Numbered from the stretch's first letter, positions 29,601-39,450 are shown. The stretch is 64,000 nucleotides of DNA from Clostridiales bacterium (GCA_024684375.1 JAIKWZ010000006.1:1-64000), one strand, 5' to 3'. A program made the numbers and translations. The notes: generated by a model from the sequence alone, not told the origin.

Positions 29601-30281
29601 TCTGGCAGGATAAATCTCGGCTGATTTTATGGGCGTTAAAGAACGCTGGGTAAGTACGTCGAATTCTCGCAGTGAGTCTATTTCGTCGTCAAAAAACTCA
29701 ACCCGAAGTGCGTTTGCATGATTGACCGGATAGAGGTCGGCTATTCCCCCGCGCAAAGAGCATTGTCCGCGACCTTCGACCATATCGACTCGTTCATACC
29801 CTGCTTTGACTAAGTGTTCAATAAGTGTTTCCGGACGAATTATGTCGCCGGTTTTCAAAACTGTGGTGTTGTCGATAAAACGTGCTTTTGAGATCTGTTT
29901 AAAACGCAAGGCTTCTGCGGGGACTACCAATACATCAATTTTTCCGTTGATATATGCGCCTAATGTATCAAGACGCTGAAAACAGAATTCCTTGCTTTGA
30001 GCGTCAGCATGAAAAAAAGTGACATCAGCATGCGGAAGAGCCCTGGAAGTGATCCCTAGAGCACAAAAATCCTCTGCTCTCTTCCTGGCCAACAGTTCGT
30101 TTTCACAGACCCATATAAACCTGTGTCCACTGTCCTCTTTAAGCGCGGATACTATGCTTGTAGCTGCTGATTCCTCGGCGCCGCTTACACTGATGATGCG
30201 TGCCTCGTCAAGACAGGAAAGAAGACTCTTATAAGCCTCCTGTTTCCGAATAAGATCAAGTATCAAGCTTCCTGTTTTCAT
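26649..30281 (-). CDS. mfd: Transcription-repair coupling factor
   Basis: 1210 aa; GDYVVHENHGIGQYLGT, DRLLCGDVGYGKTEVALRA, RGRVGRSNRVAYAYL. Confidence 0.98.
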   Translation of the reverse strand: MKTGSLILDLIRKQEAYKSLLSCLDEARIISVSGAEESAATSIVSALKEDSGHRFIWVCENELLARKRAEDFCALGITSRALPHADVTFFHADAQSKEFCFQRLDTLGAYINGKIDVLVVPAEALRFKQISKARFIDNTTVLKTGDIIRPETLIEHLVKAGYERVDMVEGRGQCSLRGGIADLYPVNHANALRVEFFDDEIDSLREFDVLTQRSLTPIKSAEIYPAREILFSKQEAADAANAIDKTLTERTEAQNLLRQRELERQFGLEPCEKFFKLTESDEIADTIPPTDPQGTNAPENTLRAGHDKRFRGLADALRNSLSLELDYSFLAAVCGDCEQITDYFPSQIVVVEHADRVKERLRSLSEDFFLNYKTALERGEALPFQAEIINDFSETLQSILKHSIITLDIIIKGRTDFPPQKLIKFDAVSSVGFNGNIKEISTEIRRLQQNNAYIALLAGSESRGARLSRALADEGVIAPFIDTDGYELTPAIPAVLTTNLSSGFSIPELPLYVFCEDDLFGRKMQKKRSYTSSQNKTSAFIQLNVGDYVVHENHGIGQYLGTVRMTVDGRSRDFLNIRYGGTDKLYVPTDQMDRIQKYIGSEGEAPKLNRLSGGEWQKQKSRVQKAIREIAGDLIKLYAQRSSAPGYAFAPDTPWQREFEDAFQFEETPDQVVATDEIKRDMEKPRVMDRLLCGDVGYGKTEVALRAVFKCVMEGKQAVLLAPTTILVQQHYATALNRFGSFPVRIDTLSRFKTSSEQKEVIHKLKKGEIDFVIGTHRLLGKDIEFKDLGLLVVDEEQRFGVSHKETIKQYKQSVDVLTLSATPIPRTLHMSMVGIRDMSILKTPPEERFPIQTYVVEYSDSLVRDAILRELSRGGQVYMLYNRVQSIEIVYSRLKRLVPEARIAIAHGQMREHNLEDVMLDFYDGKFDVLLCSTIIEAGLDVPRANTLIVCDADRFGLSQLYQLRGRVGRSNRVAYAYLTVNPNKILTQDAEKRLNAIREFTEFGSGFRVAMRDLEIRGAGNILGAEQSGHMAAVGYDLYVKMIDEAIRELQGTVQHTQVSTKIDIAIDAYLPSDYVTSDVTRIEMYKRIAEISNKRIRDDVIDELIDRFGDPDRPVINLINIALLKTACEKLFIDNVSYRSDMLMLRFSHEGEINVFKLLDALKQDSRFKLLPKQKGVIAFSEVHQPVEKLIVSCAEGLNSLFEKMQQ

Positions 30282-30843
30282 GCAGCTTTCCTATAAACTG
30301 TCTGGCTTTGTCTATTCCACCATTAATGAATTCCATTAACGTATCTGCAGCATTCAGTTCGGCGTCGTCCATAATGATTTTATCGTCTCCGTGCGGCTGG
30401 GACAGCACATAATCACGAAGATCGAGGTGGACATCCGGCTTCCCGATACCAACCCTTAGGCGAGTAAAATCAAAGGTGCCAAGCCTCTCAACGATATCTC
30501 TCATTCCGTTGTGGGTACCTGCGCTGCCAGAAGGACGAATTCTAAGGTCGCCTTTTGAAAGGTCGATGTCGTCATAAACGACGAGCAGATCATCCGGACC
30601 GCATTTATACCAGTTCAGGACGCTGACAACAGCCTCCCCTGATAAGTTCATATACGTTAAAGGTTTTACGACCGCGATCCTTTCTCCATTGAACCTGCCT
30701 TCTCCCATCAGCGATTTGCACTGCTTTTTGTCAGTCCAGAAGCCAAGCTTTTCACACAGATTATCTATTACTCGAAATCCAACATTGTGATAGGTTTTAA
30801 GATATTTTAGCTCAGGATTGCCCAGGCCGACTATTACCAGCAT
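30256..30843 (-). CDS. pth: Peptidyl-tRNA hydrolase
   Basis: MLVIVGLGNPELKYLKTYHNVGFRVID...KPLTYMNLSGEAV...YDDIDLSKGDLRIRPSGSAGTHNGMRDI; start moved to ATG at 30843. Confidence 0.97.
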   Translation of the reverse strand: MLVIVGLGNPELKYLKTYHNVGFRVIDNLCEKLGFWTDKKQCKSLMGEGRFNGERIAVVKPLTYMNLSGEAVVSVLNWYKCGPDDLLVVYDDIDLSKGDLRIRPSGSAGTHNGMRDIVERLGTFDFTRLRVGIGKPDVHLDLRDYVLSQPHGDDKIIMDDAELNAADTLMEFINGGIDKARQFIGKLHENRKLDT

Positions 30844-30928
30844 AAAACCTCCGAAATAAAAAAGACATTTTATTCTACAACAAAATGAACCTGCTGTCAA
30901 ATAAAACGTCTTTTGCTCCGCTTTCAAA

Positions 30929-31741
30929 CTAAATGAACAAAGCGTAAAGGAAATAGACAAAAGGAATGGAAAAAAGTTCGCTGTCGATCCTGTCCATCAT
31001 GCCACCATGGCCCGGAATAAGATTGGAGTAATCCTTGATCCCGGCCTCACGTTTTATGCTAGAAGCCGCCAGATCTCCGATAGCACCTGTCAGTGAGCTT
31101 ATAAAGGCTGACAAAACTACCGCCCATAACGTGATGAGGTCGCAGGAGAAAGCCTTGAGTATGTAGTGAACCCCAAACCCGGAAAGTGTGCCCATAACGA
31201 TTCCGCAAACCAGGCCTTCTACGGTTTTATTGGGACTGATATGAGGCGCAAGCTTGTTTTTCCCAAACAGCTTACCGCCAAACAGAGCAAAAGTGTCACA
31301 AATTACCGATGGGAGAATTGCGCTCAGGAATATTGCAGGCCAGGCTTCTTTACCGGACTGGGTAACTGCTTTGGAGATATAAGTCACCAACATGAGAGGC
31401 GCAAGCGGATACGCGCAAACGCCGTAGGTCGCAAGCAAATCCTTAATTCCGAAGCTTCTTTTTAAAACGTGCACAGCGAACAGTAACAGAAGGATCAAAG
31501 TGTAAGCAGTGAACACATAAGCGTTCAAATCAAAATAGATCAATGCAGCAGAGCATATGCATGTCAGATATACAGCCCAAATCTGAATTGAAAGGTCTAA
31601 CCTGTTAAGAGCGTTTTTCATCTCACTGCAGCTGATAATGCAGCATGCGACAAAAAACAATATCCGTGTTTCAACGGAAAGACAGATCATGGCCAAGGTA
31701 ATGGCTATAAATATAAGGGCTGAAATGATCCTAGTACGCAC
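30929..31741 (-). CDS. cdsA: Phosphatidate cytidylyltransferase
   Basis: FGGKLFGKNKLAPHISPNKTVEG...GAIGDLAASSIKREAGIKDYSNLIPGHGGMMDRIDS. Confidence 0.97.
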   Translation of the reverse strand: MRTRIISALIFIAITLAMICLSVETRILFFVACCIISCSEMKNALNRLDLSIQIWAVYLTCICSAALIYFDLNAYVFTAYTLILLLLFAVHVLKRSFGIKDLLATYGVCAYPLAPLMLVTYISKAVTQSGKEAWPAIFLSAILPSVICDTFALFGGKLFGKNKLAPHISPNKTVEGLVCGIVMGTLSGFGVHYILKAFSCDLITLWAVVLSAFISSLTGAIGDLAASSIKREAGIKDYSNLIPGHGGMMDRIDSELFSIPFVYFLYALFI

Positions 31742-31754
31742 TCGTTCCCCCAGA

Positions 31755-32660
31755 TCAGAGTTCTTTGGCTATGAGTGAAGCAAGCCTTGCGTTATTATAT
31801 ACCAGTTTAATGTTGCTTTCAAGACTTTCACCGCCAGTTATTTTCTGTATTTTATCAAGCAAAAATGGAGTGATCGCTTTGCCTTTTACTCCAAGCCGGT
31901 TTGCCTCGGTTACTGCAGCCTCGATGGCATCGTTTATAACGTCTGCAGGCATGGCATACTCACTTGGTATCGGGTTTGTGACCAGCATTCCGCCTTTTAG
32001 GCCAAGAGTCATTTTGCACTTAAATGCGGCAGCGACCTCGCAAGGAGTATCAAGCCTGTAATCCACCTTAAGACCGCTTTTGTCAGTATAAAAAGCGGGA
32101 AGCTCGTCGGTTCCGTAGCCTATAACCGGAACACCCTTGGTTTCCAGATATTCCATGGTAAGCTTAAGGTCGAGTATTGACTTACATCCGGCACAAACGA
32201 CCATCACAGAAGTGTTGGCCAGTTCATCCAGGTCGGCAGAGATGTCCATGGTTTCAGTAGCACCTTTGTGCACACCGCCTACTCCGCCTGTTGCAAAAAC
32301 CTTTATTCCGGCAAGGTCGGCTCCTATCATGGTCGAGGCAACAGTTGTAGCTCCGTCAAGCCCCTTGGAAAGCAGAACCGGCAAATCTCTCCTGGATGCC
32401 TTTGCAACCTTCAAGCCGCTCTTTCCAAGATACTCGATCTCATCTGGGGTAGCGCCAATAACAAGTTTGCCCTTGATTATACATATTGTCGCGGGAACTG
32501 CTCCGTTTTCGCGCACGATATTTTCGACATTCATTGCAGTCTCAACATTCCTTGGGTAAGGCATTCCATGTGATATAATTGTACTTTCAAGGGCGACTAC
32601 GGGCTTATGCTGGGCAAGCGCCTGCCTGACTTCATCAGAAATTTTAAGAAAATCAGTCAT
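31755..32660 (-). CDS. psuG: Pseudouridine-5'-phosphate glycosidase
   Basis: VVALESTIISHGMPYPRNVETAMNVE...TTVASTMIGADLAGIKVFATGGVGGVHKGATETMDISADL. Confidence 0.97.
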   Translation of the reverse strand: MTDFLKISDEVRQALAQHKPVVALESTIISHGMPYPRNVETAMNVENIVRENGAVPATICIIKGKLVIGATPDEIEYLGKSGLKVAKASRRDLPVLLSKGLDGATTVASTMIGADLAGIKVFATGGVGGVHKGATETMDISADLDELANTSVMVVCAGCKSILDLKLTMEYLETKGVPVIGYGTDELPAFYTDKSGLKVDYRLDTPCEVAAAFKCKMTLGLKGGMLVTNPIPSEYAMPADVINDAIEAAVTEANRLGVKGKAITPFLLDKIQKITGGESLESNIKLVYNNARLASLIAKEL

Positions 32661-32681
32661 TATATAAACTCCTTCTAAGGT

Positions 32682-33833
32682 TTAATAGTTCGAGATACGT
32701 CTCAATTTCCGTACCGTTTCAGTTATTATATCAGTGGCGGCATCAATTTCCGCTTCTGTATTATCGTCGCTTATCGAAAAACGCACAGAGCCGACCGCAA
32801 TACGCTTTGGAACGCCCATGGCAAGCAGCACGTGCGATGGCTCAACAGAACCGCTAAGGCACGCGGAACCCGTTGACGCACAAACGCCGTTTAGGTCAAG
32901 ATTAAGCATTAACGCTTCCCCATCAACACCGGGGAATGAAATATTGGATATACCGCTAACACGCTTCGATGCAGCGGAATTGATCTTGATGCCATCTATG
33001 CGCTCAAGTAAGGCCGTCTCGAGCCTGGCGGTAAGAAGCCGTCTCCCGGAAATGATATCCAATCTGTCGCGCTTTATGATCTGTGCAGCACGACCAAGTG
33101 AATAAATCCCTATAAGATTCTCAGTACCAGCGCGTTTGCCCTGCTCCTGCGCTCCGCCGTACACCATCGGGCAGAGATTGACACCGTGTTTGACCGCAAG
33201 AGCGCCGCAACCCTTAAGTGCGTGCAATTTGTGTGCGCTTATGGAAAGCATATCAATATTACTGCCCTCAAGATCGTATTCAGTATCTATCACACCCTGT
33301 ACAGTGTCTGTATGAAACAGCGCTCTCCTGGAATGGGCGATATCCGCCAAAGCCTCGATGTCCTGTATTACCCCCGTCTCATTATTTGCGGTCATAACTG
33401 AGACTAAAAACACATCATCTGTCAAGGAATCAAGCAAAGCCTTTTTGGAAACTATACCGTCTGCGTCCACGGGCAGATAAATGACTTTATAGCCCTCTTT
33501 TTCAAGCTGCGCTGCACAGGATAAGATGGCCTTGTGCTCAATACAGCTTGTAATGAGTGTGCGCTTTTTGTTTCCGGGAGCGTGGGCGGCGCCATACAGC
33601 GCCCAGGTATCGGATTCACTGCCTCCGGAAGTAAAGAACACCTCAGAAGGCTTACAGCCCAGTATTTCCGATACGTTTCTGCGGCTGTCCTCAATTAGTT
33701 TTCTGGCTTTTCTGCCTTCGCTGTGCACGCTTGAAGGGTTGCCAAACGCGTCGCCGGCAATTTCGGCCAGCTCATTCAATATTTCAGGGTAGACACGGGT
33801 CGTAGCCGCATTGTCCAGATATATTGGCTTCAT
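32682..33833 (-). CDS. Cysteine desulfurase (NifS/IscS family)
   Basis: MKPIYLDNAATTRVYPEI...FTSGGSESD...SISAHKLHALKGCGALAV...STGSACLSG. Confidence 0.95.
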   Translation of the reverse strand: MKPIYLDNAATTRVYPEILNELAEIAGDAFGNPSSVHSEGRKARKLIEDSRRNVSEILGCKPSEVFFTSGGSESDTWALYGAAHAPGNKKRTLITSCIEHKAILSCAAQLEKEGYKVIYLPVDADGIVSKKALLDSLTDDVFLVSVMTANNETGVIQDIEALADIAHSRRALFHTDTVQGVIDTEYDLEGSNIDMLSISAHKLHALKGCGALAVKHGVNLCPMVYGGAQEQGKRAGTENLIGIYSLGRAAQIIKRDRLDIISGRRLLTARLETALLERIDGIKINSAASKRVSGISNISFPGVDGEALMLNLDLNGVCASTGSACLSGSVEPSHVLLAMGVPKRIAVGSVRFSISDDNTEAEIDAATDIITETVRKLRRISNY

Positions 33834-33844
33834 ATGCTGTTAAG

Positions 33845-33868
33845 AGGGGGAGGAACGCTCCTCCCCCT
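33845..33868. terminator. Perfect 10-bp hairpin between tkt and cysteine desulfurase gene
   Basis: agggggagga-acgc-tcctccccct; no T-tract. Confidence 0.5.
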
Positions 33869-33876
33869 GCAAGGAT

Positions 33877-35856
33877 TTATTTCTTGAGAGTTTGTTTTGC
33901 TAATGCGGCGACGTTTTCGGGTGTAAAGCCATACTCCTTAAACAAGAACTTGTAAGGAGCACTCTGCCCGAAGCGGTCTATTCCCAGCACTTTCCCATCC
34001 AAGCCGACATATTTGTGCCAGCCGAGAGTGGCGCCGGCCTCTACAGCTACTCTTGCGCGCACTTTGTTGGGAAGTACACTCTGCTTATACTCGTCGCTTT
34101 GTTCGTCAAACAGTTCGAAACTCGGCATTGAAACGACTCGGGCGTCAATACCTTCATCACGAAGCTGAGTCTGCGCAGCCACACAAAGCTCTACTTCACT
34201 TCCGGAAGCGATAAGTATGCAATCAGGAGTCTTCTTTTTACTGTCAGAAATGATGTAGCCGCCTTTGAGCGCGTCCTTGCCGCTCTTTTCGTTGAGCTGG
34301 CAATCCTGACGGGACAGTATAAGCGCAACGGGGCGCTTCTGCGTAAGTGCGGCATACCAACCCGCAGCGACCTCATGGCTGTCGCAAGGACGGAAAACAA
34401 CCAGATCAGGGATGGCTCTTAAGCCAGCAAGCTGCTCAACAGGTTGATGGGTAGGCCCGTCCTCTCCGACACCGATGGAATCGTGAGTAAGCACGTAAGT
34501 AACGGGAAGCTTCATTATTGCGGCAACGCGCATCGCATTTTTCATATAGTCAGAAAAGACGAAGAAGGTCCCACAGTACGGTCTAAGCCCGCCGTGCAGT
34601 TTCATGCCGGCGCAAATGCAGGCCATTGCGTGTTCTCTGACGCCGAAATGGAGATTTCGACCGCTTCTGTCCTCGGCAGAGTAGTCTCCCTGTCCCTTCA
34701 TGTATGTCTTATTCGAAGGAGCGAGATCTCCGCTTCCACCGATAAGATTCGGGATCTTGCCTGCGAGACGATTTATGACAGTCCCGGAGGAGTTTCTGGT
34801 AGCAGCTTTACCTTCAAATGCCCAGAAATCATCATCATTAAGCAGATCAACAGGAAGCTCATCAGAATGCCAGGTATCCCATTCCTGACGCAGCTCAGGA
34901 TACTTTTCGCTCCATTTCTGAAAGAGCTTTTCCCATTCAGCCTGAGCTTTGGCGCCTGCCTCAGCAGTCTTGGCAGTGATCTTATAAACCTCTTCAGGCA
35001 CAGCAAAACTCATAGGCTCACGGTCGATCCAATGGAGTTTTTTCTTCAGAGCGATAATATTGTCCTCACCAAGAGGTTCACCGTGGGCGCTGGCCATACC
35101 CTGCTTGGGAGAACCGTAGCCGATAAGCGTATGGCAAACAATAAGAGACGGCTTATCGGAAAGTTTCGCCAACTTGATCGCCGCATCAACATTCTCGAAT
35201 TCATTCGCGTCAGCAACGTCAATAACATTCCAGCCATAAGCACGGAAACGTGCAGGCACGTCTTCCCTGAAGGCTATATCGGTGCTGCCTTCAATGGATA
35301 TCTCGTTGTCATCGTAAAGCGCAATCAGTTTATTGAGCTTCAGAGTTCCTGCCAGAGAGCAGGCTTCGTGGCTGAGGCCCTCCATCATACAGCCATCGCC
35401 AAGAATAACATAGGTATTGTGATCGACTACTTTGTAACCGCCGCGGTTAAACTTGTTCGCAAGCACGGTCTCCGCAAGCGCCATACCGACCGCATTGCTA
35501 ATGCCCATTCCAAGAGGACCGGTCGAAGTTTCAACACCGTTTGTATGTGCATATTCGGGATGTCCGGGAGTCAAAGAGCCGTACTGTCTGAATTGCTTCA
35601 GATCCTCGATCGTGAGTCCATAACCGAACAGATGAAGCAGACTATACAGCAGCATTGAGCCATGGCCGGATGAGAGCACAAAACGGTCTCTGTCAGGCCA
35701 TTTTGAGTCGGCGGGATTATGCTTCATTTCCCTGCCCCATACAGCATAGGCCATTGCAGCAGCGCCCATAGGCATACCGGGGTGGCCACTTTTGGCCTTC
35801 TGAACTGCTTCGGCGGAAAGGATCCTAATCGCAGACACAACTTTGTTTTCGTTCAT
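33877..35856 (-). CDS. tkt: Transketolase
   Basis: MNENKVVSAIRILSAEAVQKAKSGHPGMPMGAAAMAY...DGCMMEGLSHEACSLAG...IGVGEDGPTHQPVEQL. Confidence 0.98.
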   Translation of the reverse strand: MNENKVVSAIRILSAEAVQKAKSGHPGMPMGAAAMAYAVWGREMKHNPADSKWPDRDRFVLSSGHGSMLLYSLLHLFGYGLTIEDLKQFRQYGSLTPGHPEYAHTNGVETSTGPLGMGISNAVGMALAETVLANKFNRGGYKVVDHNTYVILGDGCMMEGLSHEACSLAGTLKLNKLIALYDDNEISIEGSTDIAFREDVPARFRAYGWNVIDVADANEFENVDAAIKLAKLSDKPSLIVCHTLIGYGSPKQGMASAHGEPLGEDNIIALKKKLHWIDREPMSFAVPEEVYKITAKTAEAGAKAQAEWEKLFQKWSEKYPELRQEWDTWHSDELPVDLLNDDDFWAFEGKAATRNSSGTVINRLAGKIPNLIGGSGDLAPSNKTYMKGQGDYSAEDRSGRNLHFGVREHAMACICAGMKLHGGLRPYCGTFFVFSDYMKNAMRVAAIMKLPVTYVLTHDSIGVGEDGPTHQPVEQLAGLRAIPDLVVFRPCDSHEVAAGWYAALTQKRPVALILSRQDCQLNEKSGKDALKGGYIISDSKKKTPDCILIASGSEVELCVAAQTQLRDEGIDARVVSMPSFELFDEQSDEYKQSVLPNKVRARVAVEAGATLGWHKYVGLDGKVLGIDRFGQSAPYKFLFKEYGFTPENVAALAKQTLKK

Positions 35857-35869
35857 GACACTACTCCTT

Positions 35870-37369
35870 TTATAATGAATTGAGAACATCCTCAAAAGGT
35901 TTCAAATCAAGTTCTTCATTATCCTGTGCAAGTACTTCATAAAGCTCGCTGAGCACAATCTTCAGCCCTCCAGGGACCTCGCTTTCTGCGTTGAGGACCA
36001 TAACAGGATCGTGTACAGACAATCTGAGCATAAACCAGGCACAATCGACCTGTCGGTCAATGGAGAACAGCACCCTGACTCCCTCACGGTTATCCACGGC
36101 TAGCCTCCATTGCGGGTTAGTTAAAGATTTTGACAATACTGCTTCAATTACGTATCCGGCTGCTGTACGATAATCCTCCTGAATTATTGGAAGGCGGATC
36201 TCAGTGCTTTCAACGGGTTCCTGAAGTTCGTCAATGAGTGAAGTTAGTGTTTCTCCACGTTTTTTTCTCCACATCGCCTCGCAAATGACCTTCGTGGCAA
36301 GAAACACACCGTCATCGATAAAGAAGTTTTCTGCCATCGCCGCATGGCCGCTGGTCTCTATTGCTACTGGAACTTTAATGCCTTCAGCGCTAAGGCGCTC
36401 TGCCTCTCCAATTACATTTTTATAACCTCTTTTGAAACGGTAATGATTTCCGCCCCATTCAGTTATAAACCGCGTAAGACCGCTTGAGGTAACTGAATCC
36501 GTGACAAAAGTGAGGTTTTTTTCGTCCTCAAGCATTATAGCGGCTACAAGAGCGATGAGCCTGTTACGATTGATCGCCCGACCTTTTTCATCAACAAGCG
36601 CCACTCTGTCTGCATCTGCATCCAATAGAACGCCAAGATCAGCACCGTTTTCCAGCACCTTTTGACTCAGATCCTTAAAAGCCTCATTTGACTCGGGATT
36701 GGGAAGATGTGAAGAAAACCTGCCAGTAGGTTCAAGGTTGATACTGCAGGAGGTATCAGCTCCGAGGTCTTCCAGAAATGCAGCGAAAAAACCGCCGCTT
36801 CCGTTTGAGGCATCTACAATGACCTTAAGTCCAAGTAAGGGCTTAGGCGCATCATCCGCAAGAAAATCTCTGACTCGTGAAACGAGTCTCTCCCTGTACG
36901 AGGCCATGATATCCAGCGGCCGCACAAGCCTCTTGGGAACAACCATGTCTTGAGCCTTAATTAATATATAAGACAATTCTTCTTCAGTTAATGCTCCGCG
37001 GGAAGAATATAGCTTAAAACCGTTCATCTCCTCCCCGGCAGCGCTGGCCGTGATCATAACAGCGCCATCGGCGTTGATCTCGTCGAGTTCAAGGCACATC
37101 TGCATCGCAGGAGTTGTCGCCAGACCGCAATCATAGATATCAGCGTCAGCGCGGCTGAGTCCTTCACAAAATGCTCTCAATAGCCTTTCGCCAGAAGACC
37201 TGGAATCACGACCGACACATACCGTAAGTGAATCAGCTTGCTTTCCAAAGCTATCAGCTAACCACTGCGCGAAAGCATATGCAATACGTATTACAACGTT
37301 ATCAGTCAGATCCTCCTGCCTGGCACGTAAAACAGAACCCCTTTGAAGTGTCTTAAGCTTTAGATCCAT
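35870..37369 (-). CDS. Phosphoglucomutase/phosphomannomutase family protein
   Basis: VCVGRDSRSSGERLL...MITASAAGEEMNGFKLYS...DADADRVALVDEKG...AIETSGHAAM. Confidence 0.9.
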   Translation of the reverse strand: MDLKLKTLQRGSVLRARQEDLTDNVVIRIAYAFAQWLADSFGKQADSLTVCVGRDSRSSGERLLRAFCEGLSRADADIYDCGLATTPAMQMCLELDEINADGAVMITASAAGEEMNGFKLYSSRGALTEEELSYILIKAQDMVVPKRLVRPLDIMASYRERLVSRVRDFLADDAPKPLLGLKVIVDASNGSGGFFAAFLEDLGADTSCSINLEPTGRFSSHLPNPESNEAFKDLSQKVLENGADLGVLLDADADRVALVDEKGRAINRNRLIALVAAIMLEDEKNLTFVTDSVTSSGLTRFITEWGGNHYRFKRGYKNVIGEAERLSAEGIKVPVAIETSGHAAMAENFFIDDGVFLATKVICEAMWRKKRGETLTSLIDELQEPVESTEIRLPIIQEDYRTAAGYVIEAVLSKSLTNPQWRLAVDNREGVRVLFSIDRQVDCAWFMLRLSVHDPVMVLNAESEVPGGLKIVLSELYEVLAQDNEELDLKPFEDVLNSL

Positions 37370-37496
37370 TCAATCTCCTTTCGGACGGATTCTTCCGATC
37401 GCCTTATGAAAACTCCTTTCCCGCCATGCAACGTACGGGTATGTGTGCGGAAGTAATTGTTTCATTCCGAACTCGCCGGTATCCTGTGTGGATGTT

Positions 37497-38162
37497 TCAA
37501 GTCTCGCTCCTTAATGCGTCAAAAAAACGATATAACGGTGTCAACAGAGCAAAATCAGATTCAATTTCTTTCGATAGCTGTCGGGTGAGCGCTATACCGT
37601 CGGGTTTTATCTCTCTGTAAGCGTAAAAGCTTCGTAAAGCGTACCAGTCTCGAAGCCGTTCAGGAATCATCTCTGGAAGAGTCATACGTTTGTAGCTCCT
37701 CAGGCTGAATCCGAATCTGCCATGAGTATCCTTTACCAATTCTTCTATTTCCTCTGGGTTATTTCTCATGGCACGCCTGTGCGCGTCGCATAAAGGACGA
37801 TTGTCTTCCCAGAAACCCATACCCCAGCCCACGTGATTAGCTGAAAGATCCACATAAAACCCTGGCGCCGATCCTTTGTTTTCCGACTTGTGTATACCGA
37901 TCCACATATAGTCCCTGTACGGGGATTTGTCTTTCGAAAACCGGAGATCCCGATTGATTCGTGATACCATTCTTTCGGGTCTGCGTTCAAGTTCAGGATC
38001 TATCGTTTCAATAGTTGAATTGAGTTCCGAAGCCAACTCCAGCAAGGGTTTTCGGACGCTGTTTGTATACCAGTCATGATTTTCATAAAAGAATTCACGA
38101 TTGTTATTGTACCCTATCGCCATCATGAACTCAAAGCACTCGGCAGTAAACCCGCTAAACAT
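37497..38162 (-). CDS. DUF2461 domain protein
   Basis: NNNREFFYENHDWY...RINRDLRFSKDKSPYRDYMWIGI...GWGMGFWE; start set at ATG 38162. Confidence 0.85.
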   Translation of the reverse strand: MFSGFTAECFEFMMAIGYNNNREFFYENHDWYTNSVRKPLLELASELNSTIETIDPELERRPERMVSRINRDLRFSKDKSPYRDYMWIGIHKSENKGSAPGFYVDLSANHVGWGMGFWEDNRPLCDAHRRAMRNNPEEIEELVKDTHGRFGFSLRSYKRMTLPEMIPERLRDWYALRSFYAYREIKPDGIALTRQLSKEIESDFALLTPLYRFFDALRSET

Positions 38163-39450
38163 CTGTTTTCCTTCCCGCAGAAGCGCGAGTTTTATTTCTG
38201 CCGGATCTGCGAATAAAAGCAACTATGACAGCTGAAGACAAGAGCAAAGCCGCAGCGAACACATATTCCGGGAAATGAGGCACTCCAATCAGTGCGAAAA
38301 GCAAACTGCCAGCATAGTCAGCAAGCTTCATATTGTTGTCTGCGTTTTCTTGTGCTGTTTCTTCAGTGGCAGGTTCACTGTGAAACAGTCCATTTTCTTC
38401 GAGTTCAAGCTTGAATGGCGCCGAAGCAAAACGAGATGAAACCCCGTCATCCCTGACTCCGTTAAACTCAAAAACGATCTCTGCTGAAGAGGAAATATCA
38501 TCAGTTATGGTCAGCGGCAAACTGATAAAGTCTCCGGGCTTTAATACCTCAGGAAGCTGAACGCCTGAAATATTGACAGAAGCATCCAGTTCAAGCAGTC
38601 TGTAACAGACATTGCCTTTGTTTTCAATATTCAGGCTCAACCAGTGGTTTTCTCCTCGTATCGCTTGGTGGCTGCCTGCAACAGTCAGTAGGACTTCCTC
38701 ATTTATCAGCCGAAATTCAGGAATTGACAGCGAAAATGAATACTTCGTTCCTGAGATCGCGCTCTCACATACCACTCGCGCCTGCAAAGCCATAATCTCT
38801 TCCGGAGACAGTACAAGTTCATACGTTAAACTGTCTTTTGCGGACAGGATAAAGCTTTCTTGCAAAACATCTTTGTCCTCGACAAACAGTCTGCCATTTT
38901 TTATGTCCGTATAACCTGTATTTGCAAACACAAGGCTAACAGGTACTGCTTCATTCGGCGAAAGAGCCCGGTCCGGAGGAACACAGAAAAGGGAGCCCTC
39001 AACCTTGTCTTCCAGACGTGTTATGTAGCACAGCGCCTGAGAAAGCGATTCCAGGCCTTCGGAAGAATACAATATGCTTATAGTTAGAAATCCTTTTGAA
39101 ATTGCTTCTTCTGAGATCTGGATCTCTCCCTCATAGGTCAAGGTGCTTCCCGCTTCAAGTATTTGGCCAAGAACAGTGTCTATTCCTCCTGCCTTCAGCC
39201 TTATATCACCAATGTTTGACTCATTCGAATTTGTTATCGTGACATATACCGTGGTTTTCCCTGGACCATGATATTTGTCGTTTTCAAGCTGCGCTGACAC
39301 ATTGACCTGGGCATCCGCAGACATGAAGCCCAAAGCACATAAACACATGCACAGACTTAGGAAGAGCATGCGGAAACGCCAGACTGTAAACAATCTATGA
39401 GTATATTGTAGCAAATTGGTTCTTTTTGTCAAGGCTGCCCCCAGAATCAT
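38155..39450 (-). CDS. Hypothetical exported membrane-anchored protein with repeated Ig-like/CARDB-like segments
   Basis: Signal sequence, beta-rich repeats (NVSAQLENDKYHGPGKTTVYVTITN...), C-terminal TM; TAATG junction with TPR gene. Confidence 0.65.
   Translation of the reverse strand: MILGAALTKRTNLLQYTHRLFTVWRFRMLFLSLCMCLCALGFMSADAQVNVSAQLENDKYHGPGKTTVYVTITNSNESNIGDIRLKAGGIDTVLGQILEAGSTLTYEGEIQISEEAISKGFLTISILYSSEGLESLSQALCYITRLEDKVEGSLFCVPPDRALSPNEAVPVSLVFANTGYTDIKNGRLFVEDKDVLQESFILSAKDSLTYELVLSPEEIMALQARVVCESAISGTKYSFSLSIPEFRLINEEVLLTVAGSHQAIRGENHWLSLNIENKGNVCYRLLELDASVNISGVQLPEVLKPGDFISLPLTITDDISSSAEIVFEFNGVRDDGVSSRFASAPFKLELEENGLFHSEPATEETAQENADNNMKLADYAGSLLFALIGVPHFPEYVFAAALLLSSAVIVAFIRRSGRNKTRASAGRKTDV

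Noticed and set aside
34444-35658. 404-aa plus-strand ORF opposite tkt
   Set aside because: Fully antisense to transketolase; composition looks like mirrored coding sequence, no recognisable domain.
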